Source of the DNA: Accumulibacter sp.
GTDB taxonomy: Bacteria > Pseudomonadota > Gammaproteobacteria > Burkholderiales > Rhodocyclaceae
DNA length: 64,000 nt
Assembly: GCF_036625195.1 (NCBI RefSeq)
Contig: NZ_JAZKUG010000001.1
Span: forward strand, 3,162,001-3,226,000
Direction: 5' to 3'
Under the pieces are notes generated by a model. That model worked only from the letters and a program-made list of their open reading frames with translations. It was not told where the DNA came from and ran no database searches. Made by a program: the position numbers and the translations under genes. Numbering within the stretch: the stretch's first letter is position 1; the number at the start of each line of letters is the position of its first letter. Positions 7,223 through 15,097 of this stretch are shown here, piece by piece.

Positions 7223-9820
7223 TCAGCGTCTGCCCCCAAAGCCACCGCGAAAGCCGCCGCCGAAGCCTCCACCACCGAAGCGTCCTTCGCCGAAGCCGCC
7301 GCCGCCGAAGCGGCCGGCGAAGCTGCTGCCGCCGCCATAGCGGCTGCCCCAGCTGTCACTACCGCCCCAGCCACCGGCGGCACGGTCGCCGCCGCCCCAG
7401 CCACCCTGGTAATTGCTTCTGGCCTGCTGTTCGCGGTCGGCCCACGAGGTGTCGCCGGTCGCTGACTGCCAGCCGCCGGCGCCATGTTGCTGCCAGCCGT
7501 TGTCGCTGTTGCGGTAGACGTTGCCGTCGGCACCGGCAAAATGGTCGCCGAACAGCCCGCTCGATGTATAGCTCTTGCTCTCGCCGGTTCTGGCGTCGTA
7601 AGCGCTGACCGTGTGCTGCGCACTGGCCCCCGCGGGGCCCGCCGTTGCCGTCGCCGTCTTCGACACCGAACTGCCCTGCGGGCCCGTTGCGGTGGCGCTC
7701 GAGGCGTACGAGCGCTGGCCGGTGTAGGCGTTGTACGAACCGGCGCGTGCGACATTGCCGCTGACGCCGCCGGCGGTGTCGAAGGTGCGGTCGTAACCGC
7801 GCGCCGCCTGGCCGGTATAGGGGTTGTAGCTGCGCCCGGCTGCATACGAGCCGGTCGTGCCGGTGCGAGTGTTGGCATAGGTACCGCTGGCGCTCGTGCC
7901 GACGCGACCATCGGCACTGGCGGTCCAACTGCGCGTCCCGGAGTAGACGGTGTTGCCCCAGTGGCCATAGACATTCGCGCTGGCCGAGCCGCAGCAGGGA
8001 TAGCCCCAGTAGCCCGGGTGGTAGTAGGCGCCACCCCAGTAGGGCGCGGCCCAGGCGGCGGTGGCGAGGCCGAGGCCGAAGCCGAAGCCGAAGCCGACGT
8101 AGGGGTTGTAGATCGGTGCGGCAGCCAGTCCCCAGGTGTAGGGCGTCGCATACCAGACGGAACCGATCCACGGCGCGTAGGTGTAGCCGGTGCCATAGAC
8201 GACGACTCCGTCAGGGGCGACGACGGTTCCCAGGTAGCCTGGCGTGTAGCCGACATAGACCACCTCGCTGCTGCCCCCGTACACCTGGACATAGGTCACG
8301 TAATGCAGGGGCGAACTCGGCGGAATGCTGTAGATCACCGCGGGTACGCTGCTGGCGACGGTCCATGGTCCGGTCAGTCCGCTGGCGGTGAACCAGACGC
8401 CGGCCTGCACCGCGTAGTAGGCGTTCGCGCTGACCTTGATGACCGGCGTCGCGGTGTTGACGACGTACTGCAGCGGTGTCCCGCCGATCCCGCGCCACTG
8501 CGGTGCGCCGTCGAAGGTCGGCGTGAAGGACGGGCCGTTGCGCAGCGGCACGACTGCCGTCTGCGGGATCGAGTTGGCGATCAGCGCCTCCTGCGCCTGC
8601 GGTGTGCCGGCGACCGACGCGAGGACGACGCCGGCGGCAGCGTCCTTCGGAATGCGCGCGAAGTCCGCCGGCAGTGAATTGGCGGCGACGAAGGTCCACG
8701 GGCCGTTGAGTGACGGAGCCCGATACCAGCGCCCGGAAAGCAGGGTGTAATAATCGTCGTTGGCGGTGTTGACGAGCACATCGGCAGTCGTGTTGTCGGC
8801 CCAGAGCAGGCCGGTGCCGGTGATCGGGACGAAGTTCGGTTGCCCCTTGAAGACGACCAGTTCAGCCGGCGTCTGGGTCACGTGGATGGTCGGCACGCCG
8901 TTGGCGAGAGACGGCTTCGGGTCCGCCTTCGGGCCGCCGTCGAGCAGGTCCACGATGCCCTTGCCGGCGAGCCGCTGCATCAGGTCGGCGAGCCCAAGCG
9001 GTGTCTCGCCTGCGGGCAGCCAGGGCCCGTCGAGCGACGACGCAGCCAGCCAGCCGTCGTAGACGTGCAGGTACCAGGTGCTGCCCAGACGCGGGCGGGC
9101 GATCAGCGCCTGCGTGTTGATCACCCGCTCGAAGCGCGACCCGGCAACTGTCCGAATCACCGGGCTGCCGTCGATCGGCACCAGGATTGCCGGACTCTGG
9201 CTGATGATGACCCGTGGCGGCTCGTTGCTCACTGCGACGCTCTTCGGCTGCACCGTCTGCGAGGCGCCGAGCTGGCCCTGCAGCAGGTCGAGAGACATGC
9301 TGCCCAGCGCCGCCGGCAGGGCGCCGCGCAACTGCTCGAGGTAGGCGAGACCGTTGTCGGCGACGGTCGGGAAGCGCGCTCGCGTCAGCGTCAGGTCTTC
9401 GAGGGTGACGGTGCGCGTCGTGCGATCGACGGCGGTGCGCGCGCTGCCCCAGATGACGCCAAAGGTCTGCTGGTTCGCGCCGCTGCCCGGCAGCGACACG
9501 GCGGCGCGGAAGGCGAGCGTGTTGCCCTGCCAGCCATCGACCTGTGGCAGGTACACCAGGGCCGTCGCGTTGGCCAGCGCGACCTGGCGTGGCCAGGCGT
9601 CAGCCTGCGGCGGCTGTGCGGCAGGCTCCGCAGCGGTGTCGCCGGCGCTCATCGCTGCGCCGTTGGGCAGTACGGCGGGGCCGCTGCCGGGGATGACGTC
9701 GATCACCTGCAGGGGAGGACCCATCGGTTGCTGGTTGGCACAGCCAAGTGGTCCGAGCAGGGCGATTGCGATCAGGCAGGCAAGCCCGCCGGGGGCCGGT
9801 GTGCGTGGCGTCATCATCAT
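7223..9820 (-). CDS. Large repetitive, glycine-rich lipoprotein
   Basis: An 865-residue secreted protein. The start is the first of three tandem ATG codons, with GAGGA upstream, and the signal peptide ends in the lipobox GPLGC. Residues ~200-540 hold at least three units that each end in an aromatic motif of the form W-[LYF]-x-A-x-[SG]-L-x-G-P-W (DGWLAASSLDGPW, GRWYRAPSLNGPW, GVWFTASGLTGPW). A Tyr/Gly/Pro-rich segment with GFGFGFGLGL follows. The last ~250 residues are Ser/Thr/Gly-rich, ending in a run of GGGGFG-type repeats. I know no function. The layout suggests a surface-anchored scaffold or matrix protein. Confidence 0.82.
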   Translation of the reverse strand: MMMTPRTPAPGGLACLIAIALLGPLGCANQQPMGPPLQVIDVIPGSGPAVLPNGAAMSAGDTAAEPAAQPPQADAWPRQVALANATALVYLPQVDGWQGNTLAFRAAVSLPGSGANQQTFGVIWGSARTAVDRTTRTVTLEDLTLTRARFPTVADNGLAYLEQLRGALPAALGSMSLDLLQGQLGASQTVQPKSVAVSNEPPRVIISQSPAILVPIDGSPVIRTVAGSRFERVINTQALIARPRLGSTWYLHVYDGWLAASSLDGPWLPAGETPLGLADLMQRLAGKGIVDLLDGGPKADPKPSLANGVPTIHVTQTPAELVVFKGQPNFVPITGTGLLWADNTTADVLVNTANDDYYTLLSGRWYRAPSLNGPWTFVAANSLPADFARIPKDAAAGVVLASVAGTPQAQEALIANSIPQTAVVPLRNGPSFTPTFDGAPQWRGIGGTPLQYVVNTATPVIKVSANAYYAVQAGVWFTASGLTGPWTVASSVPAVIYSIPPSSPLHYVTYVQVYGGSSEVVYVGYTPGYLGTVVAPDGVVVYGTGYTYAPWIGSVWYATPYTWGLAAAPIYNPYVGFGFGFGLGLATAAWAAPYWGGAYYHPGYWGYPCCGSASANVYGHWGNTVYSGTRSWTASADGRVGTSASGTYANTRTGTTGSYAAGRSYNPYTGQAARGYDRTFDTAGGVSGNVARAGSYNAYTGQRSYASSATATGPQGSSVSKTATATAGPAGASAQHTVSAYDARTGESKSYTSSGLFGDHFAGADGNVYRNSDNGWQQHGAGGWQSATGDTSWADREQQARSNYQGGWGGGDRAAGGWGGSDSWGSRYGGGSSFAGRFGGGGFGEGRFGGGGFGGGFRGGFGGRR

Positions 9821-10095
9821 CGGGGTGTCCTCGAGGGGATGGCTGGCGAGAGCAGGTGGCGGAGTATCGCGCTGCCCGTCGCACCGGTCAAGGTCGGCTG
9901 GTGCCGTGGCGGCGAGAGGCGGCGTTGCCGGGCATGGGCACGCTTCGCCGCGTGGGCTTCGCGGACAGTGGGGCGGGGTCTGCAGCACGCGCTTGGCGGT
10001 TTGCGCCGCAGCCGACAGTCGGCTAGAGTCGAGTCGCTGCCCGCACGGGTGGCGCACGCTCGTCAATGGCAGGAACCCAGGCAGGAGGTCGGCCG

Positions 10096-10569
10096 ATGCT
10101 CACGCTCTCGAACCAGGTCTCATCGGTGGCGCAGGTGATCCAGCTCGCCGTTGCGCCGGTGTTCCTGCTCGCCGGCGTCGGTGCCCTGCTCGGCGTTCTC
10201 GCCAACCGGCTGGCGCGGGTGATCGACCGCTTCCACGTGCTCGAGAAGCTGCTGGCCGGCAGCCTGCCGGCGACGGAGCGCGCACAGACGCTCGCCACGA
10301 TCGTCTCGCTGTCGCGAAGGGCGCGCATGATCCACTGGGCGATCAGCCTCTGCGTCGCCTGCGAACTGCTGGTCTGCCTCGTCGTCGCTGCGCTCTTCAT
10401 CGGAGCCGAGATGCAGATCGACCTGTCGCGCCCGATCGGCGCGCTGTTCGTCGCCGCGATGCTGGCGCTGATTGCCGGCCTGACCTGCTTCCTGCGCGAG
10501 ATCGCTCTCGCCACGAGCTTCATCGAGAGCATCGGGCGGACGGCGGCGCGTGCCGAGCAAGAGACCTGA
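10096..10569 (+). CDS. DUF2721 family membrane protein
   Basis: A 157-residue protein with three hydrophobic segments (about residues 10-35, 85-110 and 115-135). A conserved RLARVIDR stretch after the first segment is typical of DUF2721. The ATG at 10096 is fixed by a near-perfect AGGAGG seven bases upstream; an earlier in-frame ATG lacks this. The function of the family is unknown. It stands alone, divergent from the large lipoprotein. Confidence 0.8.
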   Translation: MLTLSNQVSSVAQVIQLAVAPVFLLAGVGALLGVLANRLARVIDRFHVLEKLLAGSLPATERAQTLATIVSLSRRARMIHWAISLCVACELLVCLVVAALFIGAEMQIDLSRPIGALFVAAMLALIAGLTCFLREIALATSFIESIGRTAARAEQET

Positions 10570-10883
10570 CGCGATCTCCCGCGCTGGCTGCAGCACCGGC
10601 CATCGCCTCATCGCCTGGCCGGCGCCCGGGCGACCACGGGCCGCGGTGGCACCCCGTCGCCCTGAGCCGCGGCAATTGCACGTCGCGCTGCTGCTCTTGG
10701 CAGCGTCACGGGAGCTGACAGGGCGGCAGCCGGGAGCGTGGCTGTCCGCTGCCGTGCGGGGGCGCAGCGAAATTGACGCGTGCGCGGGCGGTCGCTATGC
10801 TTCCCGGCGTGCCGCGCGGCAACCGGGAAAGGATCGGGTCGCCGAGCTGCGGGGCGAGTGTACATGGGGCGGGAAGGGGTGCC
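10570..10883 (+). other. Intergenic region carrying the promoter of the Nudix-macro-SIR2 operon
   Basis: No gene is supported in these 314 bp. The right half contains the sigma-70-like promoter listed separately; the left half is GC-rich with no clear feature. Confidence 0.6.
10773..10801 (+). promoter_or_regulatory. Sigma-70-like promoter of the Nudix-macro-SIR2 operon
   Basis: TTGACG (10773-10778) and TATGCT (10796-10801) are separated by 17 nt, about 80 bp upstream of the Nudix start. No other -35/-10 pair of this quality is visible before the next two genes. Confidence 0.55.
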
Positions 10884-11459
10884 ATGGGAAGGGTGGAAGT
10901 TCGCGGTCGTCGGCGCCTGCTCGACGACTTCTTCAAGGTCGACGAAGCCGAGGTGAGCTTCGAGCGTGCCGATGGTTCGATGACGCCGCCCGCGCGGCGG
11001 CTCGTCTTCGAGCGCGGCGACTCGGTCGCCGCCGTCGTCTACCACCGCGATTCGGACCGCCTGCTCTTTGCCGAGCAGTTTCGCTATCCGACCGTCGGCA
11101 AGGGTTCCGGCTGGCTGCTCGAAGTCGTCGCCGGCATGATCGACCGCGGCGAGTCGCCGGAGACCGCCTTGCGCCGCGAGATCGAGGAGGAACTGGGTTT
11201 TGCGCTCACCCGCTGCGAGCCGATCGCCACCTTCTTCGTCTCTCCCGGGGGCTCGTCCGAGCGCATCTGGCTCTACTACGCCGAGGTCAGCGAGGACGGG
11301 CGCGTCGGCAGCGGCGGCGGCGTTGCTGCCGAGCAGGAGGAGATCCGCATTGTCAGCATGTCGACGGCAACGGCGATGGACGCGCTGCGCGAAGGTGCGC
11401 TGGTCGATGCGAAGACGATCATCGGTCTGCAATGGCTGCGCGCGCGAGCACTGCCGTAG
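10884..11459 (+). CDS. Nudix hydrolase, ADP-ribose pyrophosphatase type
   Basis: A 191-residue enzyme predicted to cleave ADP-ribose, or a related nucleoside diphosphate sugar, to AMP plus the sugar phosphate. The Nudix box is complete at residues 84-106: GMIDRGE, then seven residues, then REIEEELGF. The downstream segment FFVSPGGSSERIWLYYAEV is characteristic of the NudF/ADPRase subfamily. GGGAAGG precedes the ATG at 10884. It is the first gene of a tight operon (41-bp gap to the next gene) whose other members carry ADP-ribose-binding (macro) and NAD-consuming (SIR2) domains. That supports ADP-ribose as substrate, but substrate choice within Nudix families is hard to call from sequence. Confidence 0.88.
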   Translation: MGRVEVRGRRRLLDDFFKVDEAEVSFERADGSMTPPARRLVFERGDSVAAVVYHRDSDRLLFAEQFRYPTVGKGSGWLLEVVAGMIDRGESPETALRREIEEELGFALTRCEPIATFFVSPGGSSERIWLYYAEVSEDGRVGSGGGVAAEQEEIRIVSMSTATAMDALREGALVDAKTIIGLQWLRARALP

Positions 11460-11500
11460 TTCCATGGCCGGGCGGGCCGCACGGGGAGAAGGGGAACGAC

Positions 11501-12859
11501 ATGGCGAACGAACAGCGGAGCGAGGACACGGGGCGCCTGTGTTTCGTCATCATGCCCTTCGGCGAGAAGGATGATCACGGCAAGCTGATCGACTTCGACG
11601 CGGTCTACCGGCAGATCATCAAGCCGGCGGTGGACTCGCTGGCGCAGGAGCGGATTCGCATCCGTTGCCTGCGTTGCGACGAGGTCGAGAAGGCTGGCCT
11701 CATCCACGAACGGATGATCAACTTCATCCTCGACGCCGAGGTTGCAGTGGTCGACATCAGCACCGCCAACCCCAACGTGTACTACGAACTCGGCGTGCGC
11801 CATGCGCTCAGGGATCGGGTGACGGTGCTCATCCGCCGCGAAGGAACGCGCAATCCCTTCAACATCGCCGGCATGAACACCATCGACTACGACGACTCGG
11901 ATACGGAGAAGATTGCGCAGGCGCAGTCTCTGATCCGCAGCTTCATTCGCAACGGTTTGCTGTCGAGCACGCGCGACAGCCTCGTCCATGCCGCTGTACC
12001 GGGCCTCGAGGTCAGTTCGCGGCTGGGCGCCTTCGCCGCTTCGCGAATCCATCGCCATGCACCGGCGAATGCGCCTGGCAGGGAGATTCGGCTGATCACC
12101 GGCAATCTGCGGCATGTCAATCTCGACTCGGGCAGTGCCGACGACCAGATCGACATCTGGGTCAGCTCGGAGAACATCAACATGCAGATGGCGCGTGTCT
12201 TCGATGCCTCCGTCTCGGCGCTGATCCGCTATCTCGGGGCACGCCGCGACGACGTCGGCGATATCGTCGAGGACACCATCGCCGACGAACTGCGCGCCAG
12301 GATGCGTGGCCGGCAGCAGGTGAACCCGGGCATGGTGGTGTCGACCGGCAGCGGCGCCTTGGCCGAGTCGCACCATGTACGGCGAATCTTCCACGTCGCG
12401 TCGGTCTACGGCGTCATTGGTGGCGGCTATCACCCGATTGCGCAGGTGGAACAGTGCGTGACGGCAGCGCTGGTGCAGGCCGATCGCGAATCGGCGCGTC
12501 TGGAGAAAGCGGGCGAGGCACCGTATCGGTCGATCCTGTTTCCGCTGCTGGCGACCGGCAGCGGCTCCGCCAGCCTGGTCGACAACGCCCGCAAGCAGCT
12601 CGAAGCCGCGCGCAACTACCTCGAAGCGCGGGCGGCAGCGACCCGGCTCGAGCGTGTGTGTTTCCTGGCGCCGACGAAAAGGCACCTGTCGGCGCTGCAG
12701 GTGGCGCTGGCCGAGCTCGGCATCGCCGAGGTGGACCATGTTGCCGTCGCCGGAGCCGCGGGGCAGGCGGCGCAGGTCGCGCAGACTGATCGCGTGAGCG
12801 CCCCCGACTGCGGCCATGCGGGCGCGCCCGTTCATGCCGTGGCCGACGGCGGCCGCTGA
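11501..12859 (+). CDS. TIR/deoxyribosyltransferase-like domain fused to a macro-like domain
   Basis: A 452-residue protein. Residues ~12-130 form a Rossmann-like domain with FVIMPFGEK at the start, VAVVDIST in the middle and NPNVYYELGVRHAL (Glu96) at the end. This pattern belongs to the nucleoside-deoxyribosyltransferase/TIR-like family that attacks nucleotides or NAD-like molecules in conflict systems. Residues ~195-420 resemble an ADP-ribose-binding macro domain, including STGSGALAE, IFHVASVYG and ILFPLLATGSG. GGGGAGAAGGGG precedes the ATG. It is followed after only 15 bp by the SIR2-CHAT gene. A role in making or reading a nucleotide signal is inference. Confidence 0.75.
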   Translation: MANEQRSEDTGRLCFVIMPFGEKDDHGKLIDFDAVYRQIIKPAVDSLAQERIRIRCLRCDEVEKAGLIHERMINFILDAEVAVVDISTANPNVYYELGVRHALRDRVTVLIRREGTRNPFNIAGMNTIDYDDSDTEKIAQAQSLIRSFIRNGLLSSTRDSLVHAAVPGLEVSSRLGAFAASRIHRHAPANAPGREIRLITGNLRHVNLDSGSADDQIDIWVSSENINMQMARVFDASVSALIRYLGARRDDVGDIVEDTIADELRARMRGRQQVNPGMVVSTGSGALAESHHVRRIFHVASVYGVIGGGYHPIAQVEQCVTAALVQADRESARLEKAGEAPYRSILFPLLATGSGSASLVDNARKQLEAARNYLEARAAATRLERVCFLAPTKRHLSALQVALAELGIAEVDHVAVAGAAGQAAQVAQTDRVSAPDCGHAGAPVHAVADGGR

Positions 12860-12874
12860 AGCGGGGCGCAACCA

Positions 12875-14944
12875 ATGCCAGCCAGGAACCCTCCCGAACC
12901 TCCAGCGCCGGTCGCTGCCGCCACTGCCACGACGGCGCCCGAGCTGCCGATTCCGCCGCAGCTGCTGCAGCACCTGCGCGAGCGCCGGCTGCTGCTGTTC
13001 GCCGGCGCCGGGCTGTCGGCGCAGGCCGGGCTGCCGACCTGGCGATCGCTGGTGCAGGATGTCGTCGACGCGACGATCGCCGAAACGATGCAGGGTGAGG
13101 AGTCCCGCCGCGAGCTGGAGAGCATGATTGCTGCCGGCAAGTGGCTGCAGATCGCCGATCACTGCAAGCTCAAGCTCGGCCCCGGCGAGTATGCACGGCT
13201 GCTCGGCGAACGGCTCAGCGACTCCGGCAGGCCGGTGCCCGAAGCGCATCGACTGGCCGTCCGGCTGCCCTTTGCCGCCTGGGTGACGACCAACTACGAC
13301 AAGCTTCTGGAGCGCGCCTACGCCGAGGAGCGTGGCGGTCTGCCGAAGACCCTGACCAGCCTCGACACTGAAGCGCTCGGGCGTCTGTTGTTCGATGGCG
13401 CGCCCTTCGTGCTCAAGGCGCACGGCGATCTCGACAAGCCGGACAGCCTCGTCTTCACCTCGCGCGACTATCGTGACCTGATCCACGGCAATGCGGCGTT
13501 CAGCGCCGTGTTCTCGTCCATCCTGCTGACGCACTCGGTGCTCTTCGTCGGCTATTCGCTCGCCGATCCCGATTTCAACCTGCTGCTCGACCGCCAGCTC
13601 CTCACCTTCCGTGGCTTTGCTCCGGAGCGTTATGCGCTGATGTCCGGCATCGGCAAGGTCGAGGAGGAGTACCTCTGGCGCGTCTGCCAGATTCGCGTCA
13701 TCGCCTATCCCGAGGGACAGCATGAGGCGGTTCCCGCCTTCTTCCAGAGCCTTGCCGATCGGCTCGCGGCAGCACCCGCAGCGACCGTGTCCAGTGTCGC
13801 GCGGGTGGCCTCGGTAGCCGTGGCGACGCCGGCGCGGCGCGCGACCCGGGCAGCCCCTGCTCCAGCGGCAGTGGCAACACCCGCCGTCCTCGCTCTCGAC
13901 TGGCGCGAAGGGGCCGTGCAGGCGATGCTCAGTGACGGTGGCAAGCTCGTTGCCACCGCTTCCGGGCCGCGCGAAGCCTGGGCAGCGCCCGCCGCGGCGT
14001 CGCGCGCGCTGGAGTCGGGAAGCGACCGCGAGGGCTCGCTCGCCGAGTGCAGCGGTGCCTTGGGGCGGACGCTCGGGCCGGTGATGGTGAAAGCCCTCGC
14101 CAACGCGCTGCAGGGGCGGCGCAGCCGCCCGCTGCGGCTCGACCTGACGCGCGAGGTGGAGCGTCTGCCGTGGGAGCTGCTCGCAGCCGGTTCGCGGACG
14201 CTGGCAGAACTGGCGGCGGTCTACCGTGCACCGGTTGGCGTCTCCGAGAGCGCACGGGGCCTGCCGGCGGTCGCTTCACCGTTGCGTGCGCTGGTGGTCG
14301 CCGATACGAAGAGCGCCGAGCCGGCGCTGGCGCTGCCGGGTGCGGCCGCCGAGGGGCGCGCGGTGGCCGATGAAATCCGCGCCAATGGCGTCGGTGAGGT
14401 GAGACTCCTGCTCGGCCAGGATGCAACGCATGACGCGCTGGCGAGGGCTTTCGACGATTTCGCGCCGGATGTCTTCCACTTCGCCGGTCATGCCTGGTTC
14501 GACGAGCACGAGGCCTACCTCGAACTCGCCGACCGCCACCTGACGGCAAGCATGATGCGGCCCTGGCTGACGCGGCATTCGCCCGCCTTCATGTTTCTCA
14601 ACTCGCACTACACGGCATTCATTCCGGCTGGCGTCGAGGGCCAGGGCGGTGCCCATGCGGCAACGGTCAGCGCCGGGTTGCGCGGGCGCCCCGGTTTTGC
14701 CGACCTCGCCATGCGCAGCGGCGTCGGCGCCTTCCTCGGCACCTACAGCGGCGCGATCGACGACAGCGGCGCCCGCGACTTCGCCCTCGCCCTCTTTCGC
14801 GGGCTGTTGCAAGGCCACAGCGTGGCCGGTGCGCTGCAGGCGGCGCGTGCCCTGGCGCGCGAACAGCAGAGCGCCACCGCGTTGCTGTACTGCCTGTACG
14901 GCGAGGGCGCGCTGCGATTGGTCGATGCCGGAGGGGGAGGCTGA
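12875..14944 (+). CDS. SIR2-like NADase fused to a degenerate CHAT domain
   Basis: A 689-residue protein. Residues ~25-300 are a SIR2-like domain: LLFAGAGLSAQAGLPTW (NAD loop), VTTNYDKLLE (Asn140), KAHGDLDKP (His183) and LFVGYSLADPDF. This architecture is used by NAD-depleting anti-phage effectors. An Ala/Pro-rich linker (~300-345) leads to a CHAT caspase-like domain (~400-685). The CHAT histidine is present in FHFAGHA (His539), but the expected LNAC cysteine motif reads LNSH (575-578), so the protease dyad looks lost. The distal GxxxFLGTYSGAIDDSGARDF segment aligns with the usual CHAT tail. It is the last gene of the operon, so the CHAT part may act as a binding or regulatory module. Confidence 0.82.
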   Translation: MPARNPPEPPAPVAAATATTAPELPIPPQLLQHLRERRLLLFAGAGLSAQAGLPTWRSLVQDVVDATIAETMQGEESRRELESMIAAGKWLQIADHCKLKLGPGEYARLLGERLSDSGRPVPEAHRLAVRLPFAAWVTTNYDKLLERAYAEERGGLPKTLTSLDTEALGRLLFDGAPFVLKAHGDLDKPDSLVFTSRDYRDLIHGNAAFSAVFSSILLTHSVLFVGYSLADPDFNLLLDRQLLTFRGFAPERYALMSGIGKVEEEYLWRVCQIRVIAYPEGQHEAVPAFFQSLADRLAAAPAATVSSVARVASVAVATPARRATRAAPAPAAVATPAVLALDWREGAVQAMLSDGGKLVATASGPREAWAAPAAASRALESGSDREGSLAECSGALGRTLGPVMVKALANALQGRRSRPLRLDLTREVERLPWELLAAGSRTLAELAAVYRAPVGVSESARGLPAVASPLRALVVADTKSAEPALALPGAAAEGRAVADEIRANGVGEVRLLLGQDATHDALARAFDDFAPDVFHFAGHAWFDEHEAYLELADRHLTASMMRPWLTRHSPAFMFLNSHYTAFIPAGVEGQGGAHAATVSAGLRGRPGFADLAMRSGVGAFLGTYSGAIDDSGARDFALALFRGLLQGHSVAGALQAARALAREQQSATALLYCLYGEGALRLVDAGGGG

Positions 14945-15097
14945 GCGGCTGTGAAGAGATCGCCGCAAACAGGGCGAGATGCAAGGCGCAAGGGAGCGAA
15001 CGACGAGACACATCGAATGGATGGGCGGGGAGTGAGCGAGTGAGCACCGCCGCCGATCGGTCGCGCACTAGAACAGCAACGAAAGGATCGCTGCACC

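Noticed and set aside
11276..13723. An 815-codon minus-strand open frame opposite the macro and SIR2 genes
   Set aside because: It is the antisense shadow of GC-rich coding sequence: His/Arg/Asp/Gln-rich, no family signature, no ribosome site, and it crosses two well-supported genes.
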